Below are positions 16,899 through 25,549 of a DNA stretch of 64,000 bases, one piece after another. The notes below the pieces were generated by a model, which saw only the letters and a program-made list of their open reading frames with translations, was not told where the DNA came from and searched no databases. Source of the stretch: Hamadaea tsunoensis DSM 44101 (GTDB lineage: Bacteria; Actinomycetota; Actinomycetes; Mycobacteriales; Micromonosporaceae); assembly GCF_000428945.1 (NCBI RefSeq), contig NZ_AUAX01000016.1, positions 124,001 through 188,000 on the forward strand, in the 5' to 3' direction. Position numbers and translations under genes: made by a program. Every line of letters starts with the position of its first letter. The first letter of the stretch is position 1.

Positions 16899-18000
16899 AG
16901 GTGAGGCTCTTCGCGCGGTCGATGAGCGCCAGCCCGGCGTCCACGACCTCGTCGGCGGTCCACTCCAAGGCGGGGCCCGCGATCGTCACCTCGGCCATGC
17001 TGCGGTCGCCTGGCGGCTGCGCCGACCATCGCGACACGAACGACACACCGTCCTGTTCGGACATCTGCAGGTTGGCCTCGCGCAGCGCGTCGGGGGCGTA
17101 CGGCAGCCAGAGCTGGAACTGGTGCGTGTGCGGCGGGTTCGGCGTGACCACCGCGCCCGGCAGCTGCGCCAGGGCCGCGGCGACCACCTTCGCGTGCGCG
17201 ACGTACGCGGGCAGCCGCGGCAGTTCCCGGTCCAGCCCGGCGAGGGCGGACAGGACCGCCGGCCACTGCGTGAACAGCTGGCCGCCGTGCCGGTGCCGCC
17301 ACGCCTTCGCGGCCGCGACGAAGTCCGCGGGCCCGGCCAGCGCCGCACCGGACAGGCCGCCGAGCGACTTGTAGAACGAGACGTAGACGCTGTCGGCCAG
17401 CTCCGCCACCACCGGCAGCTCCTGGCCGAGGTGCGTGGTCGACTCCCACAGCCGCGCCCCGTCGAAATGCACGTACGCGCCCCGGTCGCGGGCGGCCCGC
17501 GTCACCGCGTCCAGCTCGTCGAAGGTCGGCAGCACGAAGCCCGGTTCGCGTAGCGGCAACTCGACGGCCAGCACCGAGAACCGGTCCGGGACGGCGCGGA
17601 TCTCGTCGGCGGTGGGCTGGCGCGGCTCACCGGTCGGCCAGACGGCCCGCAGCCCGGACAGCTGCGCGTACGCCTTGCGCTCGTGAACTTCCGTGTGGTG
17701 CAACGGGTGCAGTGCGACAGTCGGCTCGGCGGCCCGTTCCGCCCACAGCCGCAGGGCGATCTGCTGCGCCATCGTCCCCGTCGGGAAGTACGCGGCGGCG
17801 GGCTTGCCCAGCAGGCCGGCGACCCGGGCCTCCAGCTCCGCCACGATCCCGTCGCCGTAGACGTCCTGCCGCCGGTCGAGGTCGACGCCCGCGCCGGCCA
17901 GCGCGGCCAGCTGCTCGGCCATGGTCTCGGGATGCTTGCCCGAAAGGATCCGGGTGCAGGAACGCAGGGCATTGTGCGCGCGCTGGGCGTCGTCGGCCAT
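16897..18000 (-). CDS. Threonine aldolase family PLP enzyme (beta-eliminating lyase type)
   Basis: Protein of 367 residues of fold-type I aminotransferase build. PTGTMAQQIALRLW near 92-105 forms the phosphate-binding turn, HFDGARLWES near 199 supplies the PLP-ring Asp, and VSFYKSLGGLSG near 228 holds the Schiff-base Lys. These match low-specificity threonine aldolase, which splits threonine or allo-threonine to glycine and acetaldehyde. The DVYGDGIVAELEARVAGLLG opening is typical. It is divergent from the TetR gene at 18092, so the TetR operator in the gap could also affect it. Other beta-eliminating lyases are possible. Confidence 0.88.
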   Translation of the reverse strand: MADDAQRAHNALRSCTRILSGKHPETMAEQLAALAGAGVDLDRRQDVYGDGIVAELEARVAGLLGKPAAAYFPTGTMAQQIALRLWAERAAEPTVALHPLHHTEVHERKAYAQLSGLRAVWPTGEPRQPTADEIRAVPDRFSVLAVELPLREPGFVLPTFDELDAVTRAARDRGAYVHFDGARLWESTTHLGQELPVVAELADSVYVSFYKSLGGLSGAALAGPADFVAAAKAWRHRHGGQLFTQWPAVLSALAGLDRELPRLPAYVAHAKVVAAALAQLPGAVVTPNPPHTHQFQLWLPYAPDALREANLQMSEQDGVSFVSRWSAQPPGDRSMAEVTIAGPALEWTADEVVDAGLALIDRAKSLT

Positions 18001-18065
18001 ACCGCGAAACTACCGGAGGGAGTCGTAAAGCACAGATCGCTTTCCGCAGCCCCCCTTTCCCTCGA

Positions 18066-18085
18066 CGAACATGTTCGTTACGATC
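18066..18085. promoter_or_regulatory. TetR operator copy 1, in front of the tetR gene
   Basis: CGAACATGTTCGTTACGATC begins with a perfect 12-bp palindrome CGAACATGTTCG. The same 20 bases recur at 18844-18863 before the monooxygenase gene. A -10-like TACGAT (18079-18084) lies inside it, eight bases before the GTG start of tetR, which suggests autoregulation of a leaderless transcript. Confidence 0.75.
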
Positions 18086-18091
18086 GTGTTT

Positions 18092-18775
18092 GTGAGTACG
18101 CGCCGAACGCCCGTCAGCCGCCGGGACCGCCCCGCCAAGCCCGCCCTGAGCCGGGACGGGGTCGTGGCGGCCGCGCTGGACATCATGCGGGCCGAAGGGC
18201 TGGAGCGGTTGACCATGCGGCGGCTGGCGGCCGGGCTGGACACCGGGCCGGCTTCGCTCTACGTCTACGTGCGCAACACCGCTGAGCTCCATGGCGCAGT
18301 GCTGGACGCCCTGCTCACCGAGCTCGACGCGATCGAGCGGGCGGCCGAGGGCACCGACGCGGACTGGCGGGAGCGGCTGATCGAGCTGCTGTTCGCGTAC
18401 ACGGAGATGCTCATGCGCTATCCGGCGCTGGCGCGGTCGGTGCTGACCATGCTGCCGTCGGGGCCGCGGTACGTGACGATGATCGACACGATGCTCGGCC
18501 TGCTGCGGAGGGGCGGAGTGCCGGTACGCCAGGCGGCCTGGGGAGTGGACCTGCTGCTGCTGAACGCCACGGCGGTCGCGGCCGAACACGGCACCCGGGA
18601 GGCGTCGGGTGCGGCGGAGCTGGAATCCGATCAGCTGGCCGCGACGCTGCGGGAGATCTCCTCCGACGAGCACCCGAACATCGGGTGGGCCCGGCCGGAG
18701 CTGATGTCCGGCGCCGGCGTCGAACGGCTGCGATGGGTGTACACGACACTCATCGCCGGGATCGCCGGCACGTAG
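18092..18775 (+). CDS. TetR-family transcriptional regulator
   Basis: Protein of 227 residues from the GTG at 18092. An in-frame ATG at 18071 lies inside the operator and would add seven odd residues, so I reject it. The helix-turn-helix spans about residues 22-66: LSRDGVVAAALDIMRAEGLERLTMRR, then GPASLYVYVRN. The C-terminal ligand domain looks like the TetR_C group, with AELHGAVLDALLTELD following the DNA-binding domain. It is followed by an FAD monooxygenase whose promoter has the same 20-base operator, so it probably represses both. The ligand is unknown. Confidence 0.92.
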   Translation: MSTRRTPVSRRDRPAKPALSRDGVVAAALDIMRAEGLERLTMRRLAAGLDTGPASLYVYVRNTAELHGAVLDALLTELDAIERAAEGTDADWRERLIELLFAYTEMLMRYPALARSVLTMLPSGPRYVTMIDTMLGLLRRGGVPVRQAAWGVDLLLLNATAVAAEHGTREASGAAELESDQLAATLREISSDEHPNIGWARPELMSGAGVERLRWVYTTLIAGIAGT

Positions 18776-18795
18776 GCGCCGCCGGGATCGCCGGC
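18755..18795. repeat. 15-bp direct repeat spanning the tetR stop codon
   Basis: GCCGGGATCGCCGGC lies at 18755-18769 and again at 18781-18795. The TAG of the TetR gene (18773-18775) sits between the copies. Confidence 0.8.
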
Positions 18796-18843
18796 CCCGG
18801 CAGCAGACACTTCTTGCTCCCAACAAACTACGCACGTCCGTCG

Positions 18844-18863
18844 CGAACATGTTCGTTACGATC
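18844..18863. promoter_or_regulatory. TetR operator copy 2, in front of the FAD monooxygenase
   Basis: Identical 20 bases to 18066-18085, including the palindrome CGAACATGTTCG and the -10-like TACGAT (18857-18862). The downstream bases extend the dyad with CACGTTCG. The ribosome site AAGGAGG follows at 18890. Confidence 0.78.
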
Positions 18864-18901
18864 ACGTTCGCGACGATCACATCTACTACAAGGAGGACAT
18901 C

Positions 18902-20053
18902 ATGACTACAGAGATCGCGATCGTCGGCGGTGGGCTGGCCGGGCTGACGCTGGCCCGCGTACTGCACCTGCACGGGATCGCCTCGACGGTCTACGAGCTG
19001 GACGCGTCCGCCGATGCGCGTACGCAGGGCGGCATGCTCGACATCCACGAGGACACCGGTCAGGTCGGGCTGCGCCTGGCCGGGCTGATCGACGGCTTCC
19101 AGGCGATCATCCACCCCGGCGGCGAGGCGATGCGGATCCTCGACAAGGACGCCACGGTGCTGTTCGACCAGCCGGACGACGGCGGCCGCGGCCGGCCCGA
19201 GGTCGACCGCGGGCAGCTGCGCCGGCTGCTCATCGACTCGCTGCCGGCCGGTGTCGTCCGGTGGGGCAGCAGGATCTCCGAGGTCCGATCGCTCGGCGGC
19301 GGGCGGCACGAGATCGTGCTGGGCGACGGGACCAGGGTCGCGACGGACCTGCTCATCGGGGCGGACGGCGCCTGGTCACGCGTACGTCCACTGGTGTCCG
19401 ACGCGACGCCCGCGTACCTGGGACTGTCGTTTGTGGATCTGGAACTGCCCGAGGCGGACCGCCGCCATCCGCGCGCGGCGGCGACGGTGGGCGGCGGCAT
19501 GATGTTCGCGCTCGCGCCGGGGCGCGGCTTCCTCGCGCACAAGGAGACCGACGGCAGCCTGCACGTGTACGCGGCCCTGACCACCCCGCAGCCCTGGGCC
19601 CCGGACACCGACCCGGTACGCGCCAAGGACGAGCTGCTGGCCGAGTTCGCGGACTGGGCACCGGAGTTCCGCGCCATGGTCACCGATGCGGAGGGGGTGC
19701 CGACGCTGCGGGCGATCCACGCCCTGCCGGTCGGCCACCGGTGGGACCGTACGCCCGGCGTCACGCTGGTCGGCGACGCGGCCCATCTGATGTCGCCGTT
19801 CGCCGGGGAGGGCGCGAACCTCGCCATGCTCGACGGCGCGGAACTCGGCCAGGCGATCGCCGAGCGGCCCGACGACCTCGAAGCGGCGCTGGGCGCGTAC
19901 GAGGAGAAGATGTTCCCGCGCAGCGCGGAGAGCGCGGGTATCGCAGCGGCCAGCCTGGAGCTCTGCTTCGACGGTTCCGCGCCGCACAGCCTGGTGAACT
20001 GGTTCGCCGAGATGACGGAAACGACGGCCGGAACGGATCCGATTTTCTCCTGA
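18902..20053 (+). CDS. FAD-dependent monooxygenase, TetX-like
   Basis: Protein of 383 residues with the full class A flavoprotein hydroxylase motif set: FAD dinucleotide fold IVGGGLAGLTLARVL (residues 7-21), the second FAD/NADPH motif LIGADGAWSRVRP near 154, and VTLVGDAAHLMSPFAGEGAN near 288. The segment TQGGMLDIHEDTGQ near 41-54 is typical of the tetracycline-inactivating TetX branch and its relatives. It likely hydroxylates an aromatic or polyketide compound with NADPH and oxygen. A perfect AAGGAGG precedes the ATG. The upstream TetR operator suggests induction by the substrate. Confidence 0.92.
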   Translation: MTTEIAIVGGGLAGLTLARVLHLHGIASTVYELDASADARTQGGMLDIHEDTGQVGLRLAGLIDGFQAIIHPGGEAMRILDKDATVLFDQPDDGGRGRPEVDRGQLRRLLIDSLPAGVVRWGSRISEVRSLGGGRHEIVLGDGTRVATDLLIGADGAWSRVRPLVSDATPAYLGLSFVDLELPEADRRHPRAAATVGGGMMFALAPGRGFLAHKETDGSLHVYAALTTPQPWAPDTDPVRAKDELLAEFADWAPEFRAMVTDAEGVPTLRAIHALPVGHRWDRTPGVTLVGDAAHLMSPFAGEGANLAMLDGAELGQAIAERPDDLEAALGAYEEKMFPRSAESAGIAAASLELCFDGSAPHSLVNWFAEMTETTAGTDPIFS

Positions 20054-20089
20054 CACTACATGTCAGTGGGCCGGCCCTAGCCTCGTCTC

Positions 20090-20542
20090 ATGAACACGGA
20101 CTTCGACTTCCAGAACGGGACCTGGGCCGTCGCCCACCGGCAGCTCGTGAAGGCTCTCGCCGGCTGCACCGAGTGGAAGGACTTCACCAGCACCTCCGTG
20201 GTGCACGGCTTCTTCGGCGGAGCCGGCAGCTTCGAGGAGCACACCTTCCACGACCACGGCACGGGAGGGGTCGCGATGCGCCTCTACGATCCGGCCGCCG
20301 AGCACTGGACGATCTACTGGGTGAGCAGCCGGGACGGCCGGCTGCAGACGCCGGTGACCGGCCGCTTCACCGACGGCGTCGGCCTGTTCGAGGGCGACGA
20401 GGAGTTCGAGGGCCGCCCGATCAAGACCCGGTTCTTCTGGTCGGAGATCACCGCCACCTCGGCCCGCTGGCATCAGGACTTCTCCGATGACGGGGGCCGG
20501 ACGTGGGAGACCAACTGGATCATGGAATTCACCCGGGTCTGA
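20090..20542 (+). CDS. Conserved hypothetical protein (DUF1579-like)
   Basis: Protein of 150 residues rich in Trp and aromatic residues: NTDFDFQNGTWAVAHRQL at the start, LYDPAAEHWTIYW near 64 and RWHQDFSDDGGRTWETNW near the end. The alternating polar and aromatic strands suggest a small beta-barrel. I recognise it as belonging to a widespread actinobacterial family of unknown function close to DUF1579. It lies 36 bases after the monooxygenase and may be in the same transcript. No signal peptide or membrane segment is seen. Confidence 0.8.
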   Translation: MNTDFDFQNGTWAVAHRQLVKALAGCTEWKDFTSTSVVHGFFGGAGSFEEHTFHDHGTGGVAMRLYDPAAEHWTIYWVSSRDGRLQTPVTGRFTDGVGLFEGDEEFEGRPIKTRFFWSEITATSARWHQDFSDDGGRTWETNWIMEFTRV

Positions 20543-20678
20543 TCGGGGTCACGACGGCTCGCAGGCGGAGGTGATCGTAGGTCTGCCGGTCTTCGGCCTG
20601 GGCGGCCGCGATGCACCCCTGAGGCGTACGCGCGGCGTCCCGGGCTGTTGTGGGCGGCTGTTCGGCGGCCCGGTCGGG

Positions 20679-20834
20679 CTACTCCTCGTCCTCGTCGAGG
20701 GGCACCGAACGCGCCTGCTCCTGCGCGTCGGCCTCGGGCACGTCGTCCCGGGCGCCCGCGAACTCGTCGTCCTCGTCGTCGGGGCGTACCGGGATCTGCT
20801 GCTCCTGGAAGTCCGCGTCAGGTACGTCGGTCAC
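20679..20834 (-). CDS. Small very acidic protein
   Basis: A 51-residue frame from GTG at 20834, with about 19 Asp or Glu and almost no basic residues: VTDVPDADFQEQQIPVRPDD at the start and VPLDEDEE at the end. The third-position GC bias fits a real gene. The composition suggests an unstructured protein. Function is unknown. It is isolated and reads against its neighbours. Confidence 0.6.
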   Translation of the reverse strand: MTDVPDADFQEQQIPVRPDDEDDEFAGARDDVPEADAQEQARSVPLDEDEE

Positions 20835-20985
20835 AGGTCCACCGTAACGGCATCCGGGTACGCGCGCAGCCGGGCCGGGTGATCCTCGTCGCACCGATGA
20901 CTTGCCCGAATCGTCCGGGTACGCCGGAGAGGGAGATATCGTCGACTTCAGGCGGTGCCCAGTCCCGCCGCCGGAACGAGGACCC

Positions 20986-23277
20986 GTGCTCGCACGCTGG
21001 CCGATCCGCACCCTGATCGCGGTCGAGGCCGGGCTGACCGCGATCTACTTCGCGGCCGATGACCCTTGGGTACGCGCAGCCACCTGGGCGACGATCATGC
21101 TCGCCGGGGTGATGGCGATCGTGCTCGGGGTGCGCCGGCACCGCCCGGCCCGCGCCCGCTCCTGGTACCTCGTCGCCGCGGGCGCGTTCCTGCTCGGCAC
21201 CGGCGACACGGCCTCGCTGTGCCTGCGGGCGCTGGGCGCGGCCGATCCGCAGCCGGTGGCGGTGGACATCTGCTACCTGGGCATGTTCGTGCTTCTCACC
21301 GCGGGCATGCTGGGCCTGTCCCGGACCGGCGTACCCGAGCAGGACCGGGCCGGCCTGCTCGACGTGGTGACCCTGACGATCGCCGGCGGCCTGCTGTTCT
21401 GGATCTACCTCATCGCTCCCAAGATGGCGCCCGACGCGAACGGGATCGGCGTCGTGGAGGCGCTCAACGACATCGGCTACCCGATCGGCATGCTCCTCCT
21501 GGTCGCCATGGTCGTACGCCTCGGCGCCGCCACGTACGCGAGCCCCGCGCTGGCCCTGTTCAGCGGCGGCTTCTACGCGCTGGCCGTCGGCGAGACCGCG
21601 TACCTGGTGGCCTCGCTGACCGACGCCTGGCAGCCCGGCGGGCCGGCCGACCTCCTGTGGGTCCTGTTCTACCTCGGCTGGGGCGCGGCCGCGCTGCATC
21701 CTTCGATGACCCGGCTCGGCGCGCCCCGCCGCAACCACGGCGGCGTTCTCACCCTGCAGCGGTTCGCGCTGCTGTCCCTGTGCGCCCTCATCCCCGGCCT
21801 GGTCCTGCTCAACATGGCCATTCGCGGCCGATACCACTCGATCGGGGTCATCGGCGGCGCCGGCCTGCTGATGGTGCTGCTCGTGCTCGGGCGGCTGTTC
21901 GGCGTACTCCGGCGGCAGTGGCGGGCGCTGTCCCGGGAGCGGGCACTGCGGGCGGCCGGCGCGGACCTGCTCGGCGCGACCGACCTGGCCGGCGTCGAGC
22001 GGGTCGTCCACGACATCGTGCAGCGGCTGGCCGGCGGGGTCCCGCAGCGTACGGCGCTGGTGCTGAGCGCCTGGCCGGAACAGGTCACCCAGATCCCGCC
22101 ACTGCGGGCGATACCGCGCACCACCCTGGCCCTTCCGGCGGCCGGGGCACCCCCGTTTCCGGGATCCGGGGCGCTGGCCCACCCCGCCGCCGCGCCGCAC
22201 CTCGCCGAGTACCCGCTCGCGACCGGTGACGGCGAGGACCTCGGCCGGCTGCTGGTCGCCGGCGATCGGCGTACGCTCACCCGGCTCGCCGGGCCGCTGG
22301 AGATCCTGGCCGGCCAGACCGCCCTCGCCGTGACCCGGATCCGGCTGGCGGACGCGGTCACCCAGCGCGAGGCCGAGGTCTACTTCCAGAACCTCGTCTA
22401 CCACTCCAGCGACGTGATCCTCATCGTCGACGAGACCGGCGTGATCCGGTTCCGCAGCCCCTCGGCGGTGCCCACGTTCGGCGACCAGACCGAGGTCGGC
22501 AAGATCATCACCGACCTCGTCCCGCCGGCCGAGCGCGCCCGCGCCGCCGACCTCATGGGCCGCCTCGCCCGCGGCGACTCCTCGGTTCCCAACGACCTCG
22601 AATGGCCGATGAGCGACGGCCTCGGCACCCCGCTCATCGTGGCGGCCTCCTGGCGCGATCTGCGCTCCGACCCGCTCGTCGGCGGCTTCGTCATCACCCT
22701 GCGCGACGTCACCGAGCAGCGCCGCCTCGAAGACGAGCTGACGTACCGCGCGTACCACGACCCGCTGACCGGCCTGCCCAACCGCGAGATGTTCAGCCTT
22801 GAAGCCGACAAGGCCGTGCACCGCACCACCGCCGGGGGCGGGATCACCGGCGTCCTCTTCCTCGACCTCGACGACTTCAAGCAGGTCAACGACACCTTCG
22901 GGCACGTCGTCGGGGACCAGATGCTGCGCGCGGTCGCCGAGCGCCTCGCCGCCGCCGTCCGGCTCGGCGACCTGGCCGCCCGCCTCGGCGGCGACGAGTT
23001 CGCGGTCCTCGTGCCGGGCGCGCGTACCGTCGAGCAGATCGAGGCCGTCGCCGACCGCGTCGTCTACTCCCTCAACCGGCCGCTCGCCCTCGGCTCCCAC
23101 ATCATCGACCTGTCCGGCAGCCTGGGCGTGGCCACCACCGCCGACAGCGACGCCAACGCCCTGCTGCGCGACGCGGACCGCGCGCTCTACCAAGCCAAGC
23201 AGGACGGCAAGGGCCGGTGGAGACGGCACCGCCCGACCGTTTCCGCCGAGGCCGTCCGGGGGACAATGATCGGATGA
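20986..23277 (+). CDS. Membrane diguanylate cyclase with PAS and GGDEF domains
   Basis: Protein of 763 residues from the GTG at 20986, which has CGAGGA upstream; a TTG at 20902 would extend it by 28 residues. About ten hydrophobic segments fill residues 5-310 (for example TLIAVEAGLTAIYFAA and TIMLAGVMAIVLGV). A GAF-like stretch follows, then a PAS domain near 460-590 (VYHSSDVILIVDETGVIRFRSPS). The GGDEF domain has DPLTGLPNREMF, LFLDLDDFKQVNDTFGH and the catalytic GGDEF at about 668-672. The inhibitory I-site RxxD (RLGD) sits five residues before GGDEF, so product inhibition is likely. It should make cyclic di-GMP in response to a membrane or redox cue. No EAL domain is present. Confidence 0.93.
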   Translation: MLARWPIRTLIAVEAGLTAIYFAADDPWVRAATWATIMLAGVMAIVLGVRRHRPARARSWYLVAAGAFLLGTGDTASLCLRALGAADPQPVAVDICYLGMFVLLTAGMLGLSRTGVPEQDRAGLLDVVTLTIAGGLLFWIYLIAPKMAPDANGIGVVEALNDIGYPIGMLLLVAMVVRLGAATYASPALALFSGGFYALAVGETAYLVASLTDAWQPGGPADLLWVLFYLGWGAAALHPSMTRLGAPRRNHGGVLTLQRFALLSLCALIPGLVLLNMAIRGRYHSIGVIGGAGLLMVLLVLGRLFGVLRRQWRALSRERALRAAGADLLGATDLAGVERVVHDIVQRLAGGVPQRTALVLSAWPEQVTQIPPLRAIPRTTLALPAAGAPPFPGSGALAHPAAAPHLAEYPLATGDGEDLGRLLVAGDRRTLTRLAGPLEILAGQTALAVTRIRLADAVTQREAEVYFQNLVYHSSDVILIVDETGVIRFRSPSAVPTFGDQTEVGKIITDLVPPAERARAADLMGRLARGDSSVPNDLEWPMSDGLGTPLIVAASWRDLRSDPLVGGFVITLRDVTEQRRLEDELTYRAYHDPLTGLPNREMFSLEADKAVHRTTAGGGITGVLFLDLDDFKQVNDTFGHVVGDQMLRAVAERLAAAVRLGDLAARLGGDEFAVLVPGARTVEQIEAVADRVVYSLNRPLALGSHIIDLSGSLGVATTADSDANALLRDADRALYQAKQDGKGRWRRHRPTVSAEAVRGTMIG

Positions 23278-23558
23278 GCGATCTGCCTGTCGGCTTCACC
23301 ACCGTCACGGTGAACGGCGACCTCGACGCCGGCAACACCGAGAAGGTGTTCACCCAGCTGGCCGACGCCATTTCGACCGGCGCGCACGTCACCGTCGACA
23401 TGAGCGGCGTACCGTTCATGGACTCCGCCGGCATCTCCGCCCTGGTACGCGCGCACAACCTGGCGATCGCCCGGGGGCAGCGGCTGCGGGTCACGGGGTT
23501 GCAGCCCCGGCCCAAGCGCATCCTCCAGTTCACCGGCCTGCTGGAGACGCTGACCTGA
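23274..23558 (+). CDS. STAS-domain anti-sigma-factor antagonist
   Basis: Protein of 94 residues, starting at an ATG that overlaps the cyclase stop (ATGA). The STAS signature VDMSGVPFMDSAGISALVRA at residues 41-60 contains the phosphorylatable Ser51 in DSAG. Such proteins bind or release anti-sigma kinases in a phosphorylation switch. The coupling to a diguanylate cyclase suggests a shared signalling output. No kinase partner is in the window. Confidence 0.9.
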   Translation: MSDLPVGFTTVTVNGDLDAGNTEKVFTQLADAISTGAHVTVDMSGVPFMDSAGISALVRAHNLAIARGQRLRVTGLQPRPKRILQFTGLLETLT

Positions 23559-23578
23559 GTTCCGCGTACGCGTCGTCC

Positions 23579-24430
23579 TCAGGCCGTACGGCGGAGGATG
23601 GCGGGAACCACCTTGTCCCATGTGGACCGTGGTGGGACCTGGTGCCCCATTCCCTTGACCGGCAACAGTTCCGCGCCCGGGATCTCCGCCGCGAGCGCCC
23701 GCCCGTGGGCCGCGGGAAAGAGCGGATCGGCGTCACCGTGGACGACCAGAGCCGGCGCGGTGAGGCCGGCGAGATCCGGGGAACCGCCGTCGTCCTCGCC
23801 GATGACCAGCCAGTGATTCCCGGCGCTGGCCAGGTTCCTCGACCGTTCGAAGACCCGCTCGGCGATCTCCCGCGTCTGCCCGGGGTCGAAGCCCTCCCCC
23901 GCGTACAGCTCCTCCTGCGCGAGAAAATGGTCGATCACGGCTTCCCGGTCCGTCCAGTCGGGCTCGGCGGCCGGCCGGGCGAAGGCCGCCGCGACGTGTG
24001 CCGCCATGGGCGGCAACGGTTCCGTGGACCGCCGCCGCGAGATCGGGCTCGTCGCGATCAACGTGAGCGAGGCGACCGCCGACGGACGGCGTACGCCGAT
24101 GGACTGGGCGAGACCACCACCCATGGAGATGCCGACAAGATGGGCCCGGCCTCCCGCCAGCGCGGACACGAGGCCGACGGCATCCGACTCCAGGTCCGCG
24201 GCGCGGTAGCCCGGCTCGCCCGGCGGGTAGGTCTCGGACCGTCCGGTGTCGCGGTGGTCGTAGCGGACGACGTACCGGCCACCGGCCGCGAGACGGCCGC
24301 AGAAGTCCGCATGCCACCAGTCCATCGACGCGGCGGCGCCGCCGATGAGGAGGATGGCGGGATCAGCCGGGTCACCCACGGTCTCGGCGCAGATCAGGAC
24401 CTCGCCCAGCCGCACGATCGTCTCGTCCAT
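23579..24430 (-). CDS. Alpha/beta hydrolase, RdmC-like
   Basis: Protein of 283 residues with the nucleophile elbow GISMGG (Ser102), the acid in VVHGDADPLFP near 230 and the base in GMGHQVPP near 264. The sequence LIGGAAASMDWW near 28 carries the oxyanion region, and VRYDHRDTGRS near 55 is typical of the aclacinomycin methylesterase/haloperoxidase-like group. It is cytosolic. The substrate is unknown. The gene faces the STAS gene and has a 20-base gap to it. Confidence 0.9.
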   Translation of the reverse strand: MDETIVRLGEVLICAETVGDPADPAILLIGGAAASMDWWHADFCGRLAAGGRYVVRYDHRDTGRSETYPPGEPGYRAADLESDAVGLVSALAGGRAHLVGISMGGGLAQSIGVRRPSAVASLTLIATSPISRRRSTEPLPPMAAHVAAAFARPAAEPDWTDREAVIDHFLAQEELYAGEGFDPGQTREIAERVFERSRNLASAGNHWLVIGEDDGGSPDLAGLTAPALVVHGDADPLFPAAHGRALAAEIPGAELLPVKGMGHQVPPRSTWDKVVPAILRRTA

Positions 24431-24536
24431 GACCCGACCCTAGATCCGGTCGACGAATCTGTCCCACCGGCCGCGCCAGTCCCACCGGTACGCCTCTCCC
24501 GGCACTACGATGTCGCGATCATCATGGGAGGCATGC

Positions 24537-24977
24537 ATGGCATCCGCGCAGATGCGACGCACCTGGACCGTGGCGGCGTCGCGGGACGACGTCTTCGCCC
24601 ACCTCGCCACCCCTGAGTCGTACGTCGGCATGACGCAGTTCGTCACCCGCGTCTACGACGTCCGCGACGACGGTGACGCCGTGCGCTACGTCGCCGTCGA
24701 ACGCTTCCGGCTCGCGGGCCTGCCCGTCTGGGACAACCACATCAAGGTCACCCTGCGGGCCGATCGCGCGGCCGGCGTCGTGGTCCAGGCGGTCGACAGC
24801 CCCGCGGGCGTACGCCTGCACTCCCGCGTCGAACTGCGCGAAGTCCCCGGGGGCACGAGCGTCGACGAGCTGATCGAGGTGACGATGCCGAAGCTGCTGG
24901 CCGGATACGTCGTCAAGCAGGCCGCCGCGGCGCAGGCGTACCGGGCGGCCGAACAGGAACGGCGCTTCGCGGGTTAG
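24537..24977 (+). CDS. SRPBCC (START-like) domain protein
   Basis: Protein of 146 residues. The ATG at 24537 is preferred over one at 24510 because GGGAGG lies six bases upstream. MRRTWTVAASRDDVFAHLATPESYVG is the usual helix-grip opening, and the last helix (LLAGYVVKQAAAAQAYRAAE) closes the cavity. It resembles DUF2505-type actinobacterial proteins. The fold binds hydrophobic ligands. The stop codon overlaps that of the convergent gene. Confidence 0.82.
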   Translation: MASAQMRRTWTVAASRDDVFAHLATPESYVGMTQFVTRVYDVRDDGDAVRYVAVERFRLAGLPVWDNHIKVTLRADRAAGVVVQAVDSPAGVRLHSRVELREVPGGTSVDELIEVTMPKLLAGYVVKQAAAAQAYRAAEQERRFAG

Positions 24978-25549
24978 GTCAGCGGGATTCCGTTGGCGGG
25001 CAAAGGTATCTCTGCCTTCGGGTCGAAGTCCTTCGCCGCGCCGCCGAGCGGCACCTCGACCCTGATCGGCTTCGTGCTGCGGGCCGACAGCTGGGCGCGC
25101 AGGGTGCCGGACCCGGCGGACAGGTCGGTGATCCGGCCGCCGCGGACGATCGCCGCCAGCGCGGCCAGTTCGATCTCCAGGTGGACCACGAACGTCAGCG
25201 AGCACACCGTCTTGCGGTCGATCAGAACGTCCACATCGGACTCGCGGTCCCACGGGATCGTAATGGTGCGCAGGCGTACCTGGCGGTAGCTGCCGGGCGA
25301 GGCCGCCGTCTCGCGCGCCGCCTTGCGCAGCGCCGTGCCCAGGCCCAGGCCGCCGACGAGAACGCCGCTGACCTCGAAGTTCAGCACCTCGCTCAGCCGG
25401 CCGAGCGCCGCCCGCGCCACCTGCGACTGCGTGTACCCGGACAGCGCGGGCACCGCGCCGCTCGCCGCGAGCTGCGTGGTCGCCTGCTCGGCGGCGAGTC
25501 CCCAGGCGCCGAGGTCGCTGCCGAAGATCACGTCACGGATCGTCGTCAT
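24974..25549 (-). CDS. Hypothetical protein coupled to a membrane protein
   Basis: Protein of 191 residues starting at the ATG that overlaps the stop of the upstream gene (ATGA). The N-terminal half is helical and Ala-rich (GLAAEQATTQLAASGAVPAL), with glycine-rich VSGVLVGGLGLGTAL near residues 63-77. The C-terminal half looks like beta strands with IPWDRESDVDVLID near 101. It has no signal peptide. I do not recognise the family. Its stop overlaps the stop of the SRPBCC gene by four bases on the other strand. The pairing with the secreted membrane-anchored protein implies a joint role. Confidence 0.75.
   Translation of the reverse strand: MTTIRDVIFGSDLGAWGLAAEQATTQLAASGAVPALSGYTQSQVARAALGRLSEVLNFEVSGVLVGGLGLGTALRKAARETAASPGSYRQVRLRTITIPWDRESDVDVLIDRKTVCSLTFVVHLEIELAALAAIVRGGRITDLSAGSGTLRAQLSARSTKPIRVEVPLGGAAKDFDPKAEIPLPANGIPLT

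Noticed and set aside
20818-23229. Long leftward open frame opposite the diguanylate cyclase
   Set aside because: Antisense of a clear GGDEF gene, with low-complexity product and no motifs.
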